Below the pieces are notes generated by a model that worked only from the letters and a program-made list of their open reading frames with translations, was not told the DNA's origin and made no database searches. From Septoria linicola (taxonomy: Eukaryota > Ascomycota > Dothideomycetes > Mycosphaerellales > Mycosphaerellaceae), in the NCBI GenBank assembly GCA_024114885.1, contig CP099427.1, positions 2,096,001 to 2,160,000 of the forward strand: 64,000 nt of DNA, in the 5' to 3' direction. Numbering within the stretch: position 1 is the stretch's first letter; each line of letters begins with the position of its first letter. The translations under genes were made by a program, and so were the position numbers. Positions 1 through 9,962 of the stretch are shown here, piece by piece.

Positions 1-1
1 C

Positions 2-2050
2 GTAACGCCTTAGAGCGTTAATAATAATACGGCTATTAAATTCGATAAAGACGACTTCCTTACGTTACTATATATATAGCTAATTATAGATAATATTACC
101 TTCCGTAAGTACGATCTACTAGCCTTTAGAGCGCTCCTATCCTACCTCTAACCTCGTTACTACTGATTTATTTCTTTATACTAAACTACGAGCTCTAAGA
201 TAGTAATAGTGTTCGACAAACAACTCGGCCGTGTTATAGAGGATTTAGTAGCCGCTATTACGAGAATTAGCTTCTTATTCGACCTATAGACGTCTAAAAA
301 CAAACTAGTATTACTTAGTATTATTATATACTTTATCTCTATAGAAGGTTAACTAAGGACAATATTACTAGATCTACTAAGGTAGAAGGGCCGTTATACT
401 AGCTACAACATTATAGAGACTATAGTAGAGGTAATAGTATACTATAACCTATACGATAAAGTTAGTTACTTTATCTCTAATAACGCTAGTAATAACCCTA
501 AGGCAATTAAGTACCTTACGTAGGAATACGGCTTCGATAAATACTAGAATTAGCTACGCTATATAGGCTATATATTCAACCTCGTTAGATAGGCTACGCT
601 AACTAGCAAAGATCTAGAAGTACTTGAATCTAAAGCTATTAATATAGCTACTAATAGACTAACGTTTAAGGATATAACACTACTATATTAGCGTCGCTAT
701 AGACTAATTAGCAAGCTTTATAACACGCTCTATTATCTTGATCGTTTACTATAGGTATAGGAGGAGGTAGAACGACTATAGCTTACCGAGGTAGCTCTAT
801 TTAAGGTAGAGGGCGACAAGGACATATATCGTCTATTACACGACGTATATACGCGCTAGCACTTATTCGACGACAGCTCTAAGCGTGCATTAAAGCTTAG
901 AGCCGCTATTAATAAGTACTACGAACAAGAGGTAGATAAGTAGTATATAGCTATACGGAAGTAGACTAAGAAACACCCTAATAGGTACTATATGAAGCTA
1001 GAGCCTTCTATCGTCTATAATTAATTAACGGACGACGATTAGTATATAATTAAGTAGTATCGCGAGATCCTCCGGCTATTAAAGATAGTAACAAAGATAC
1101 TATAGAGTACTAGCGGCGGCAAGTTTAGTACTATTTAGTAAGTACTACTAGTAATAGAGGCACTAATAAGTTACTTTAAAGCGCTTATTGTCTAGTATCT
1201 AATCGATAACAACCTCTAACTACCGAAGCGTAAATAGCGTGTCGATAGCGAATAACAACGATAACTACGTACTAAAGCCGATATACGGAACGACCTATCT
1301 AACTAACTTACTATATAATAGCACTTCTACGCTAGTATTAAGCTTAGTTAGACTAAGTATAACGATTACTTTACTAAGATAGACGAAACGCCTGTTTACG
1401 TAGCTATAGTAGTACTCTATCCGAATATAAAATAGCGGTTTATTAAGAAACTAGATAAACAATAACGATAGGCTAGTAACGATAAAGATTAGATCGTAAG
1501 GACTAAGGCTACTATCTAACGGCTATAGAATATATACAAAGACAAGTATAGGAGGCCTCCTACGTCGATAGTCGGTCTACGCGCTCCTAGTATAGCCGCT
1601 CGCTACGTTATCTACTCGCTTATAATTAATAACGATAGCGATAGCGACAGCGATAATAATACGGCTATAGACGAGTATATATAGTACTATAGTAAGAAGC
1701 GGAAGAAGGCAGTTAAACTCAATATAAGCTAGTTACTAATACCTTACTAGATTGAAAAGAGACGATAATAGCTAAGCCTAGTATAAATAGCGTTAGATAT
1801 ATATGCCTGTCTAGTAATAAGTAACGAGCCTAAGCGACAATTTAGCGTTACTAGCGACGTGTTGCAACTACGTAGACGATAGTTATATAGTGAAACTATG
1901 CGATATTTAGTTACTCTAAAGTTATAGATAAACAGCGGTTTCATTATACTAACTAGTACGCTATTTAGGCGCATTACGTAGCTAACAACACCTACGGCAG
2001 TAATAGTAATAGTAGATAGCACTAACACGGTTAAGATAGACTAGTATTCA
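2..2050 (+). pseudogene. RIP-mutated hAT transposase, 5'-truncated by window edge
   Basis: One frame (codons starting at base 2) can be read for roughly 680 codons without a frameshift. It is interrupted by many stops, nearly all TAG or TAA, where a CAG/CAA (Gln) or TGG (Trp) codon is expected. Recognisable family signatures remain. Bases 554-583 encode LRYIGYIFNL, matching the hAT 'RC.GH..NL' block with Cys and His both turned to Tyr by G-to-A or C-to-T change. Around 1790-1900 the C-terminal dimerisation region is visible, with SNEPKRQFS followed by an Arg-rich stretch, equivalent to the family's 'S.EPERVFS' motif. A run of Asp/Ser codons lies near 1630-1660. The copy is certainly inactive. 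No zinc finger is visible, since the N-terminus is outside the window. Confidence 0.85.
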
Positions 2051-2084
2051 TTCGATATCGTAATACACTACCGCTTATAGCTAG

Positions 2085-2212
2085 CGTCACCGAGCAAGTA
2101 AGGCTTGTACAAGTGAGTAGAGATTGTCTTACTTACTTAACAAGTAAGTAGCGAGAGTACTAAATAGCAAGTAAGCAAGTGAAGGTATCTTCACTTGCGT
2201 TACTTACTTGTG
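2085..2212. repeat. hAT subterminal repeats with terminal hairpin
   Basis: CAAGTAAG/CAAGTGA words recur in both orientations. Bases 2175-2184 (GCAAGTGAAG) and 2189-2198 (CTTCACTTGC) form a perfect 10-bp inverted repeat around a 4-base loop, and it extends outward with one bulge. A second near-palindrome of TTACTTACTT and CAAGTAAG lies at about 2130-2152. Clusters like these are typical transposase-binding sites at hAT ends. This block keeps its CA and TG dinucleotides, unlike the coding part. Confidence 0.7.
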
Positions 2213-2748
2213 GACCAGTCTGCTGGAGCAGTCTTGTTACACATCCAAGTGAAGCTAGCGCGAGATCAATTGTTATGGATCTGACGGGTCTACATCACTG
2301 CCGCAGAGCTCTACTCTCCTCGTTTCCACCCTTCTCGCCATGATCTCTCAAGCGAAGAAGGGGACTTGGATGCTGCGGTTGGCTGGGAGAGCGATCAACT
2401 GGTGAGAGCAAGTACCGTGTATACGATCGTAAGTTAGTGTATATGGTGACAGACTGTAAGCTGTCTCTTGCAGTACGATCCAAACGCTTCTGAGCAGTTT
2501 GAATAAGTGAGACATTCCAAGACATGGCTTGTTGCGACTCCAGCAAACACTGGGCAAAGATTCGAAACAGTGTCTCCTGTCTAGAAATCGGGAGTGGTCT
2601 AGCGGCGATCATCGATGCATAAAGTTGAAATTCTCTTTCGACCTCTCCAGATCAGTCATTGTCACGCCCACAGAAGTAAATAACGCGAATTGTAACTTTC
2701 AAAAAGTCATCCAGCTTTTACAAAGGAGCCATCCGCATCAATCTCGCG
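2213..2748. other. gap: no gene supported
   Basis: Unmutated spacer between the transposon end and the next gene. Short overlapping ORFs on both strands have no recognisable features. The stretch just before 2749 probably includes the promoter and 5' leader of the next gene. Confidence 0.5.
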
Positions 2749-3936
2749 ATGTCACGTCAACCACAGACTCCAAACCTCTTCCTCAACACAAGTCTCGAAG
2801 AGCCAGTACACTCGCGCCCTCAGCTGAGCATAGATTCGATCATTCGGAATGCAGACAGGAACATCGCTCGCGCTATGAATCAGATTGAAGAAGTGCGACA
2901 ACGAATGACTACCAGCGATGAAGCAGCTACTTCTCGCCGAGCTGAGCGCGCTGATCAACAGCTAGCTGCGCTCCAGCAACACCGGGAGAAAGAGACCTCT
3001 ACTCTTGGAATCTTCAAATTCACCCTGCATCAATGGAAGGAGTACGATTTGGAAGGCCTCGCCAAGTTTATGAGCCATTTTCGAAATGCTGCCCAGGCCG
3101 CTGACCATTCCGTGCGCATCTTCGACATCGCAAGCTGGTACAGCGATCTGCCTGGAGCTGTATCCATGGCTTTACGTGATGTGCAGAAGTACTATCACTC
3201 GGAGGCCAGCCTCCAGAATGAGCTACGCCACCTCGAGGAGAAGACGCCAAGCTGGAGCAGCCGGCAGACTCTCTCCCACGAGATCCGCTCTGCAGTAGAC
3301 CTTGACGCTAAGTACACCGGGCCTGCTTACATCAGCCCATTCTGTGCATTCGGACTGTGCAACAAGAAGGATGAGATTGTGTTGTTCGACGATCGATTCC
3401 ACGCCGAAGGCCAGGAAGAGCAGCGACTTGCCAGCATCTATGCCAACTTCAAGGTCCGCTGCACTATGATGGGTGCAAAGGTGACTCCACGGCCTCACTA
3501 CAACGAAGGTACTGTGCAGAAGTTCAAGTATACTTTGGAATGTTCGATGGTGAAGTGGAGCCGAGAAGCGCTCGATGTCTTGCAAAGCATGGCCAAGAAA
3601 CCTCGTCTCACTAGCAGGCTCAAGCAGTGTGCCAACAAGATTGTGCAAGAGATACGAGCCTATCTTCCCAAAGTCGACACGATCGGTCTCTGCCACATGT
3701 TGGACATCGTCGAGCAACACTTCATCCCAATGGTGCACGCAGCAAAGAACGACATGTGGGTGGAATTCGCAGGTCGGGTAGCCACAGAGCCCTCCAACAC
3801 GCAGGCAAATGCCTTGGCAACCAGATTCTCGCTGCTCAGAGATGCCTTCGGGGACTACGAAGTGAAGCACGGGAGACAGGTGTTGGGAACGGAGTGGAAG
3901 AAAATGGTATTCTCTGTGAACTACCGAGAGCTGTAG
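2749..3936 (+). CDS. hypothetical protein, 395 aa
   Basis: A single uninterrupted reading frame of 395 codons that is much longer than its neighbours on either strand. I do not recognise the family. The N-terminal 85 residues are polar and include a likely coiled coil (about 40-85, rich in Glu, Gln, Arg and Ala). The remainder is a mixed alpha-type soluble sequence with scattered Cys, Trp and Tyr and no signal peptide or membrane segment. Codon use looks like that of confident genes in the window. It lies only about 540 bp from the transposon end and shows no RIP-type stops. The start is the first ATG of the frame; an in-frame upstream exon cannot be excluded. Confidence 0.65.
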   Translation: MSRQPQTPNLFLNTSLEEPVHSRPQLSIDSIIRNADRNIARAMNQIEEVRQRMTTSDEAATSRRAERADQQLAALQQHREKETSTLGIFKFTLHQWKEYDLEGLAKFMSHFRNAAQAADHSVRIFDIASWYSDLPGAVSMALRDVQKYYHSEASLQNELRHLEEKTPSWSSRQTLSHEIRSAVDLDAKYTGPAYISPFCAFGLCNKKDEIVLFDDRFHAEGQEEQRLASIYANFKVRCTMMGAKVTPRPHYNEGTVQKFKYTLECSMVKWSREALDVLQSMAKKPRLTSRLKQCANKIVQEIRAYLPKVDTIGLCHMLDIVEQHFIPMVHAAKNDMWVEFAGRVATEPSNTQANALATRFSLLRDAFGDYEVKHGRQVLGTEWKKMVFSVNYREL

Positions 3937-4445
3937 CAACAAGTGCAGAGAAGGAGAGCTCGCAGCAAGAAGATGATCGGGGAGACGGCAGTTGCATAGA
4001 GAGTGAACATAGCTCAAATGAATGCCTACCAGAATCAAAGTCGATGTCTATGCCATCACGGAGGCGTCAATACTGGTTCCTGCCATTGAAAATATGCTTC
4101 CAGAGGTAGTTGAGCGCCATACGGCCGTAAGATCTAATGCCTCAGGTTCTCAAACACTCAGTTCCACCACGTACCCTGGAGATGCCGACCGACTTCCATC
4201 TCCCCGGATGAGCTTGATCCGACCTCATCCTACCTCTCTCGCCCACGTCATTGACTCTCTCACACCGCAGGAGAGCTTGCTGAATAGGCCGGACCTTCCT
4301 ACCTTGTGTCTGTTTCTATGGATACGCTCTATGGTCTTCTCGAGATCGACCTGCAATCGACCGTGAGACATCGGGCGCAATCACGAACCCTAAGCTTGGC
4401 GGCACAGCATCCTTGCACCAAGACAGACACGAGGAAAGTGCCAGC
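3937..4445. other. gap: no gene supported
   Basis: Spacer between two + strand genes. A 114-codon ORF at 4022-4366 lacks any motif and its composition is not convincing. Confidence 0.4.
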
Positions 4446-5252
4446 ATGTGTGCCAAGCTTCTCGACCTTTCCGATGAGCTGCTGTCGCACATCTGCAGCT
4501 ATGCGATGACCTGGCGTGCTTCGGCTCAGCAAGGTGGCAGCACGTTCATGCAACAGCCAGATGGAGTGGTATCCGAGCAGATCTCCAAGCGGTTTCGGGA
4601 ACTTCTTCAGCCCTTTCGATGCTGTCAGAGGCTATACAAAATAGCAAGACACGAGTACCTGGAGTCGAACGTGATTGTGCTCAATCTTAGCGACATCCGA
4701 GGCTCGGCGAGCAGGCTGGAATTCACGTCAGGCAAGTCGCAGATGATCATGACTGGCAACCCGGATCCGCTTCTGAGGAGTATCGTGCATGTGCAGCTGG
4801 TAGTCAGCATATCTGATATGCGAGCACCATTCAGCCAGCCTTTCGCTTCGCCAGTATCAGGTCGACTGTGGAGAAGTGGCGAGGATGTCCTGTCCTTGAG
4901 CAAAGAAGCCGAGAGCTTGAAACGCCTAACAGGTCTCTGCCCCAACCTGCGTACTTTACATATCTTCTTGAAGGTGGATGAATGGGTCTTGTACGGAAAA
5001 GGGCCATATTTGCGAAAGGTGGAAGGTGTCGCGCAGAGTGATGCCTGCAACAGGTATCGGCGACATGCTGAAGCCATGGCAGAGCTTGCAAAGGAGGTGC
5101 CTCTGAAGACTGTTAGCGTCTCTTTCGGTCACTGGAGAGGAGATGTTGCCGTCCTGAAGATGGTTGATCGAGATGCCGACGAGATCATTGACGCCTGCCT
5201 CATGCCCACCGTCCGGGAGACGCTGTCAGGTCCAATGGCTCAAGTAAGATGA
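4446..5252 (+). CDS. F-box-like protein, 268 aa
   Basis: The N-terminus carries a short F-box-type helix pattern (LLDLSDELLSHICSY, about residues 5-19), the usual SKP1-binding segment of substrate receptors in SCF ubiquitin ligases. It is followed by a long region with Leu-rich stretches and no catalytic motif, as in the many F-box proteins of plant-associated dothideomycetes. I prefer ATG 4446, because it puts the F-box at the very N-terminus; an in-frame ATG 33 bases upstream also exists. The frame ends 'MAQVR' with GTAAGA at 5244, so the visible stop may be an intron read-through and a further exon could lie downstream. The substrate is unknown. Confidence 0.55.
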   Translation: MCAKLLDLSDELLSHICSYAMTWRASAQQGGSTFMQQPDGVVSEQISKRFRELLQPFRCCQRLYKIARHEYLESNVIVLNLSDIRGSASRLEFTSGKSQMIMTGNPDPLLRSIVHVQLVVSISDMRAPFSQPFASPVSGRLWRSGEDVLSLSKEAESLKRLTGLCPNLRTLHIFLKVDEWVLYGKGPYLRKVEGVAQSDACNRYRRHAEAMAELAKEVPLKTVSVSFGHWRGDVAVLKMVDRDADEIIDACLMPTVRETLSGPMAQVR

Positions 5253-5651
5253 GGGCAGGCTGAAGCTGAGCTGCACATCTCTATGTCGCGACCGGGACAC
5301 GTAGAACTGACGTTGTATGTGACGGCTACCTGCACCTTCGGAAGCTGGCTTGCGCTGCGCCTGCGGCAGATTCACGTTCGCGAATTTTGGACTATTCCTA
5401 CATTCAGGTATCCTGCTGGACCAAGGCCCATGCAAACAATGGTCACTCCAACCGCGAATCGAGCTTCGTTGTGTCATGACGCTGCGCCGGATTCGTGCTT
5501 GAAGACAAAGATGCCAGGTGCCATCCCAAGACTTTGGTATTTCGTGCGGAGAACAAAGCGCGACGATCCCGGGTTCTTGTGCTTCTCCAATGGTGTGTCC
5601 TGTAGATTGCTCGTGATCCTGACACTGCGGCCGCTGGTAAGCATCGAAGCC

Positions 5652-6344
5652 ATGTCCTTGACGGAGAGGAAGCGTAAACGTACTTCAACTTTCAGCGATC
5701 TCACCTCGACCGACCAGGATTCTTGGCGGCCGGCAGCCAAAAGGACAACTTCGAACATCCTCCCGCTCCAAGATGCAGATCCACAACTACTGTCCTACGA
5801 GTCCAATCATGTTGCGACTGCTTCCAATCGAAGAGCAGAAACCGCATCTTCACCGCATTCAGGCGAGGCCACTGCATTCGTGAGCAACGATCAGGTACCC
5901 ACCAACCTCGCCCTTCTCCTCGACGGCACTCCCAATCATGGTTCAGAAGGCGTCGAAATCGCTCTTCTCGGAACATTCGTGATCTGCTGGGCTGTCTTGT
6001 TCGAGATCGGCCGCATGGGCGATGCCATCGAGATCGTCGTCATAGGTCGAGAGATGTTCGGCGAGGAGCTGGACAAGGCACTGAGCGCCTTCATTAGCAC
6101 AGCTTCGGTCAAGGAAGTTACGAAGGATGAACTGATGTCGGAAAATGGCGTCGAGATAGGCAGCGGTGAAAGCCGGGAGGATATGGCGGTGGCGAAGCTG
6201 GCGAGACTTTTCTGGTTGTTGGTTGGTGTGAGGAGAATGGAACAGGCACAAGCAGTGCGAGTGATCGGGAAGCATTTGCATCGAGAAGGAATGTTGAGCT
6301 TTGAGCAGATTGTGATGATGTTGGGCCGAGAGCTGCGGCCCTAA
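5652..6344 (+). CDS. hypothetical protein, 230 aa
   Basis: The open frame extends upstream to 5283, but the part before 5652 looks non-coding. ATG 5652 begins with a basic stretch (TERKRKR) and then a Ser/Thr-rich, probably disordered region to about residue 95. The C-terminal 130 residues are hydrophobic to amphipathic helices (for example IALLGTFVICWAVLFEIG) and could form a small helical domain. No family is recognised. The basic N-terminus could be a nuclear signal, but this is only inference. If the F-box gene upstream continues past an intron near 5244, part of this frame could belong to it. Confidence 0.5.
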   Translation: MSLTERKRKRTSTFSDLTSTDQDSWRPAAKRTTSNILPLQDADPQLLSYESNHVATASNRRAETASSPHSGEATAFVSNDQVPTNLALLLDGTPNHGSEGVEIALLGTFVICWAVLFEIGRMGDAIEIVVIGREMFGEELDKALSAFISTASVKEVTKDELMSENGVEIGSGESREDMAVAKLARLFWLLVGVRRMEQAQAVRVIGKHLHREGMLSFEQIVMMLGRELRP

Positions 6345-6805
6345 GTGTCTGTGGTCGCGCGCCTTCACGTCGGTTTTGAGATGACTGCGCAATCGACTCC
6401 ATCGAACCAACTGCAACACCATTCGCTTGAAAGGTCCTGGCCGTATCGCGTCTGGTCGCTGCTCTCGACATCGGTCTTTCGATGCACCGCCACAGCCGCC
6501 CTTGAGGTTGTCAAGCTTGCTTGCTCTGTGATCCTGGTCATTGCCTGTGCGGTTCCACTCGAGGCATCGATCGGAAAATGTCCAGCGCCAGATTCTGGTC
6601 AAGCATGGAGGGACGGAAGGCGTTCGACGAGATGTTGAGCTGATTTCATCATCCCTTTGGAAGACGTATGTTGGTGACGGCGGCAAGTCTCGATGACCTC
6701 CGGGCTTCACCTTTCGCCTTCCCTGCAGAAGCCCTGCACAGCTCAACGTCACCAGTGAACGTTTATAAACAATCCAAACTTACAATATTTCAACAATCAA
6801 ACAAT
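6345..6805. other. gap: 3' flank and tRNA upstream region
   Basis: No gene is supported. The last 45 bases before the tRNA-like gene are AT-rich and include a TATAAA box and CAA-rich sequence. Confidence 0.5.
6764..6769 (+). promoter_or_regulatory. upstream TATA box of tRNA-like gene
   Basis: TATAAA lies 37-42 bases before the first base of the tRNA-like gene, in an AT-rich stretch ending in CAACAATCAAACAAT. That spacing and the CAA-rich start region are usual for fungal RNA polymerase III genes. Confidence 0.45.
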
Positions 6806-6941
6806 GCCACGGTGGTGTAACGGTAACACATCGTCCTTGAAATCGGCAAACCGTAAGTTCGTGGCGGCAGGTGGGGGAGCGGCGGGCGGAGGGGCGGCGG
6901 CAAGGCAATCGAAGACCCAGGTTCAATTCCTGGCCGTGGCA
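6806..6941 (+). tRNA. tRNA-like gene with about 64-nt G-rich intron, isotype uncertain
   Basis: A perfect 7-bp acceptor stem is seen (GCCACGG 6806-6812 with CCGTGGC 6934-6940), then a D arm (GTGT/ACAC, 6815-6829) and a T arm (CCAGG TTCAATT CCTGG, 6917-6933). The span is 136 bases, so an intron of about 64 bases is implied, lying after the anticodon. The 5' anticodon strand is TCGTC followed by CTTGAAA; read conventionally this gives anticodon UGA (Ser), but the D arm resembles Glu/Gln tRNAs and there is no long variable arm. No 3' strand gives a full 5-bp anticodon stem. It may be a tRNA pseudogene or have an unusual splice site. An upstream TATA and a T5 terminator suggest that it is transcribed. 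Confidence 0.6.
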
Positions 6942-6950
6942 ATACTTCTC

Positions 6951-6955
6951 TTTTT
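6951..6955 (+). terminator. RNA polymerase III terminator
   Basis: TTTTT starts 10 bases after the discriminator base of the tRNA-like gene, the normal distance for a Pol III terminator. Confidence 0.55.
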
Positions 6956-6959
6956 GCTC

Positions 6960-7447
6960 CTTGGCTAAGGGTAAAGCTTGGTGAGACTGCTAATCTTTTG
7001 CTCAAGACACGTTTTGACCATCACATCCCTCACTGGATCGATGTTGATCATGACTTCGCTTTTGTTCTGGATGCGAAATGGCGTGGACAATGTCAAACTC
7101 GTGAGAGACGCGTGTTCCCACATCGTTGGTCTAGATTTGGCCTCGCTGGAGAGCCAGATGGACCTGGCCTTCATGTCTCCCCGAAAAGGACGGCTGACAC
7201 TTTTTACCGTAGGCCTGCATGATGCCTCAGCCTTCATCATCCTCAGGAAAGCCTTACAATCTGTAGAGCAAAGCTTCAGAAACGATCGGCATCTAGCAGG
7301 ATGGTTCGAATCGCAAATGGACTTGGCTTAAGAGCTTTGTGATTGGAGAAACATTACGGCTCTGCTCTGTCTGACTATGAAGCGGCGTGGTGGTTGCGCG
7401 ACTCTCGGAGCGCATGAATCCGACATTTGCCTCAGAGTCACTCAATC
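6960..7447. other. gap: no confident gene
   Basis: A 117-codon + strand ORF (6978-7331) has no recognisable domain. It contains the heptapeptide ESQMDLA twice, the second copy at the very C-terminus, encoded by different codons. The region is also the 3' flank of the minus-strand gene that ends at 7448. Confidence 0.35.
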
Positions 7448-8322
7448 CTACTTTGGGCACCTCGTCCACACGCTGGCATTGCCCTTCCGCGTAGCACTCC
7501 GATACATCCTCGGCGCTTCTTCCCTCCCACGCATCACAAAGCACACGCCCTTCTTGCTCTTCATCTCCTCCAAGTCCACCCCTCCAACGTCGCTTCCCAT
7601 CCATGTGCTGTACACCATGTCGTCCTGCAGATGCCACAGCATTTCTGCCGTCAGCAGCACCTTAGAGTCGAGCATGTTGAAGATCTCCAGTGTCTTCTTC
7701 AACTTTGGCATCACTTCCTCCTCAATCTCCCGCTGTGTCATTCTGGTGATCTGGTCTGGTAATAGTGGCGCGTCGTAATTCTCCAGCACTTCCCATGTCG
7801 ATTTGCACTTTTCGTCTGCGATGTCCATGGCCCAGTACTGCCGCTTTTGGTGGAGAGAAGTGCGGCGCGAGAAAGTGACGGTCCAGCGGCGGAGATAGTA
7901 GTGATCGTTGATTGCAGTCCTGTACTCGTACAGATATGGCTCGCTGATGTCAATTGACTCGATCTTCTTGAGTGCTTCTTGGTTGATGTGGCTGAGCATT
8001 GGACGGTGCAGTCGTCGCGGATCGAGCAGAGTGATGGTGTAGCCCTGCGAGAGATCGATGCGCAGAGAAGTCTTGCTTGATACTGCCTCGATGGTCTGAA
8101 GAATGTCAGCATACCAATCTGTACTTGAAAGAAGGAGGAACAGACATTTTCGCGGTCTGCTTCAAAATACGCGTTGATTCTGACGGCTTGTGTCTCTACC
8201 ACTGCTCTTATACCGTACCGGAACCGGCCATCCAGCCCGGCAGCATAGCGTTCGATGATAACTGAGAGAATGTCTGGCGCACAGTGGCCGATTGCTGCTC
8301 CAGTGTCTTGCGAGTTCGACAT
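7448..8322 (-). CDS. hypothetical protein, 274 aa, two exons
   Basis: Exon 1 is 8322-8146 (59 codons, starting MSNSQDTG). Exon 2 is 8095-7448. The 50-base intron between them has a GCTGAC branch site 10 bases before TTCAG and a weak GTCTGT donor; phase is kept. The join gives a continuous protein in which exon 2 starts with TIEAVSSKTSLRIDLSQG. I do not recognise the family. The C-terminal half is charged and helical, and residues about 125-165 are rich in aromatic and basic residues. No signal peptide or membrane segment is seen, so it is probably cytosolic or nuclear. Confidence in the intron is moderate because the donor is not consensus. Confidence 0.6.
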
Positions 8323-9962
8323 TGCAGCTGATATTTGTGCAGGAAGGTTTCGATAAAAGTGTCGCGAGGGATGGTAGAACGACGTGCGCGAGTTGAGAGA
8401 CGATTGATCACCTAGGCCTGAATCTCCAAGTTGGGATTCCAGAGCGTATCGAGTCGTTCTGTATGTATTTGATCGATGCAAGCTCGAGTCGGCTGCTATG
8501 TGAAGCAGCGCTAGCAAAGTTAGCGTGGCAGGGATCTCGGCTAAGCGAGTTTTGATGCAGCGTCCCAAAACCCAAGTCTGTATACATATAGAAGTGGCTG
8601 TTTGATATACGACGGCACAGGAGAGGGTGGTAGCTGCCAATGGATGTACGGGAAGGGATGGTAGACATCAGTGATCGGAGTTTGGAACGATTGCTCGTCA
8701 TGAAAAAGATCCAGCGCGTCAATAGTACAGCACCTGGAGAACAAAGGCCACATAGAAGCATCGAATTCACGGCTCCATCCACCGCTCGCTATTGAAGCTG
8801 CGTTATTAAGTCATGGAGATAGCAGTCACTGATCTCGATGGTACAGCGTGGTATTGCAGTCTACCGCGACCGCATCGCACGCCATCTTCGCTCGGTCTGG
8901 CGGCCGAGTAGCAATACAAGGCTAGGATGAGCAATGATACGACTCCCCATGACAACCTCTCTTAGGATCACGACACGTCAGAGTCTGGCAGGCCAAGCAG
9001 GGCCCAAGCTCGCCGCACATAAAACTCAAGCTATTCTTCCTTGACTTGTCTTCCTTTTCTCCTCACAGACACCAATTGGGCCACTGAAGTTGGTCACTGC
9101 AAGGGTTTAATTCAGTAATGAACCCAGCATGGGGCACGGCATCCGCGGTCACTCAATTCTCTTGCTCCGACAAATCACATGAGACATCAAAGACCTGACT
9201 GAACACTGATCAGTGAGGATGCCAATATTGAACCTCGCCTCGCGCTGTGAATTTTGCTTCTCGAGCACACGGAGCAAAGGAAAATGCGTCGCGAACATAG
9301 CTTTCTAGATTCATCTCTCTATCTGTGTTTTCCGATGTTTCCAATCGATCACCGTGAAGCGTCAGCCGTCCGAAGGCGCCAGCGTCACCTTATCCCTGCT
9401 TAAACGTCACTTTTATTCGAGGTGTTGACATTTGGTGTTGTGTGAGCCAAGCATGGTCAGTGCATCGTCTGCATAAAAGGTCAAGTTCTTTCGAAGCCAA
9501 CTTGTTTCCTTTCTCTAGAAGTGTAGAATATGTAAGTTCCGGCGCCTGGAATTGCAAGAAGCTCTACTCAAGCACTTTGTTCAGCTTCACGCTTTCCAAT
9601 GAACCCTTCAGAGAGGCAGCCCAGATTCAAATTGCTCGTGTGATTGTTCTTTCGTCTCTTCAAGTCTATGGAGCAAGGAGCAAACCGAGCAGACAAAGCT
9701 ATATAGGATAGTCTTTCCAATCAATCTGAACGACAATGCACCCGTCTCCATTCTTTGCAGTGTTATTGAAGCTATTTTAATGTCTGGTCGTCGCCATAGC
9801 TGCCGCGTTGTGACGCGAAAAGACCTGCAGGTGAGGCTCCATGACCAGCTTGTGATGTTCATAACATCGCTTCTCTTCTCGCGCAGCCCGACAACCACTA
9901 CGACGACACGAGCGGACACAAGCAAGACTTTTGGACAGCACGATTTTGGAGAGACGACAAAG
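8323..9962. other. gap of 1.6 kb: no gene supported
   Basis: Spacer between divergent genes. Only short ORFs without motifs were seen (for example 9442-9711 +). It should hold the promoter of the minus-strand gene and the leader of the RNase H-like gene. Confidence 0.45.

Larger units (their letters stand above)
1..2212 (+). mobile_element. hAT-family DNA transposon, 3' part, RIP-degraded
   Basis: The element enters from the left edge, so its 5' end is not visible. Bases 1 to about 2060 are extremely TA-rich and depleted in CA and TG dinucleotides, which is the mark of RIP (CpA to TpA on both strands). A transposase frame can still be followed through it. From about 2085 to 2212 the sequence is not mutated this way and holds repeated CAAGTAAG and CTTACTTG words, as expected of hAT subterminal repeats. 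The 3' limit at 2212 is my estimate, from where these repeats stop. The target-site duplication cannot be checked without the left end. Confidence 0.85.

Noticed and set aside
1..2060. AT-rich stretch could be a mitochondrial or centromeric fragment
   Set aside because: A single hAT transposase frame with family motifs runs through it and the bias is specifically CpA/TpG depletion, which points to RIP.
6790..7005. Minus-strand 71-codon ORF over the tRNA region
   Set aside because: It is the antisense of the tRNA T arm, which gives the well-known spurious peptide pattern (PRPGIEPGS).
9442..9711. 89-codon ORF in the 1.6-kb gap
   Set aside because: No signal peptide, domain or coding-like composition.
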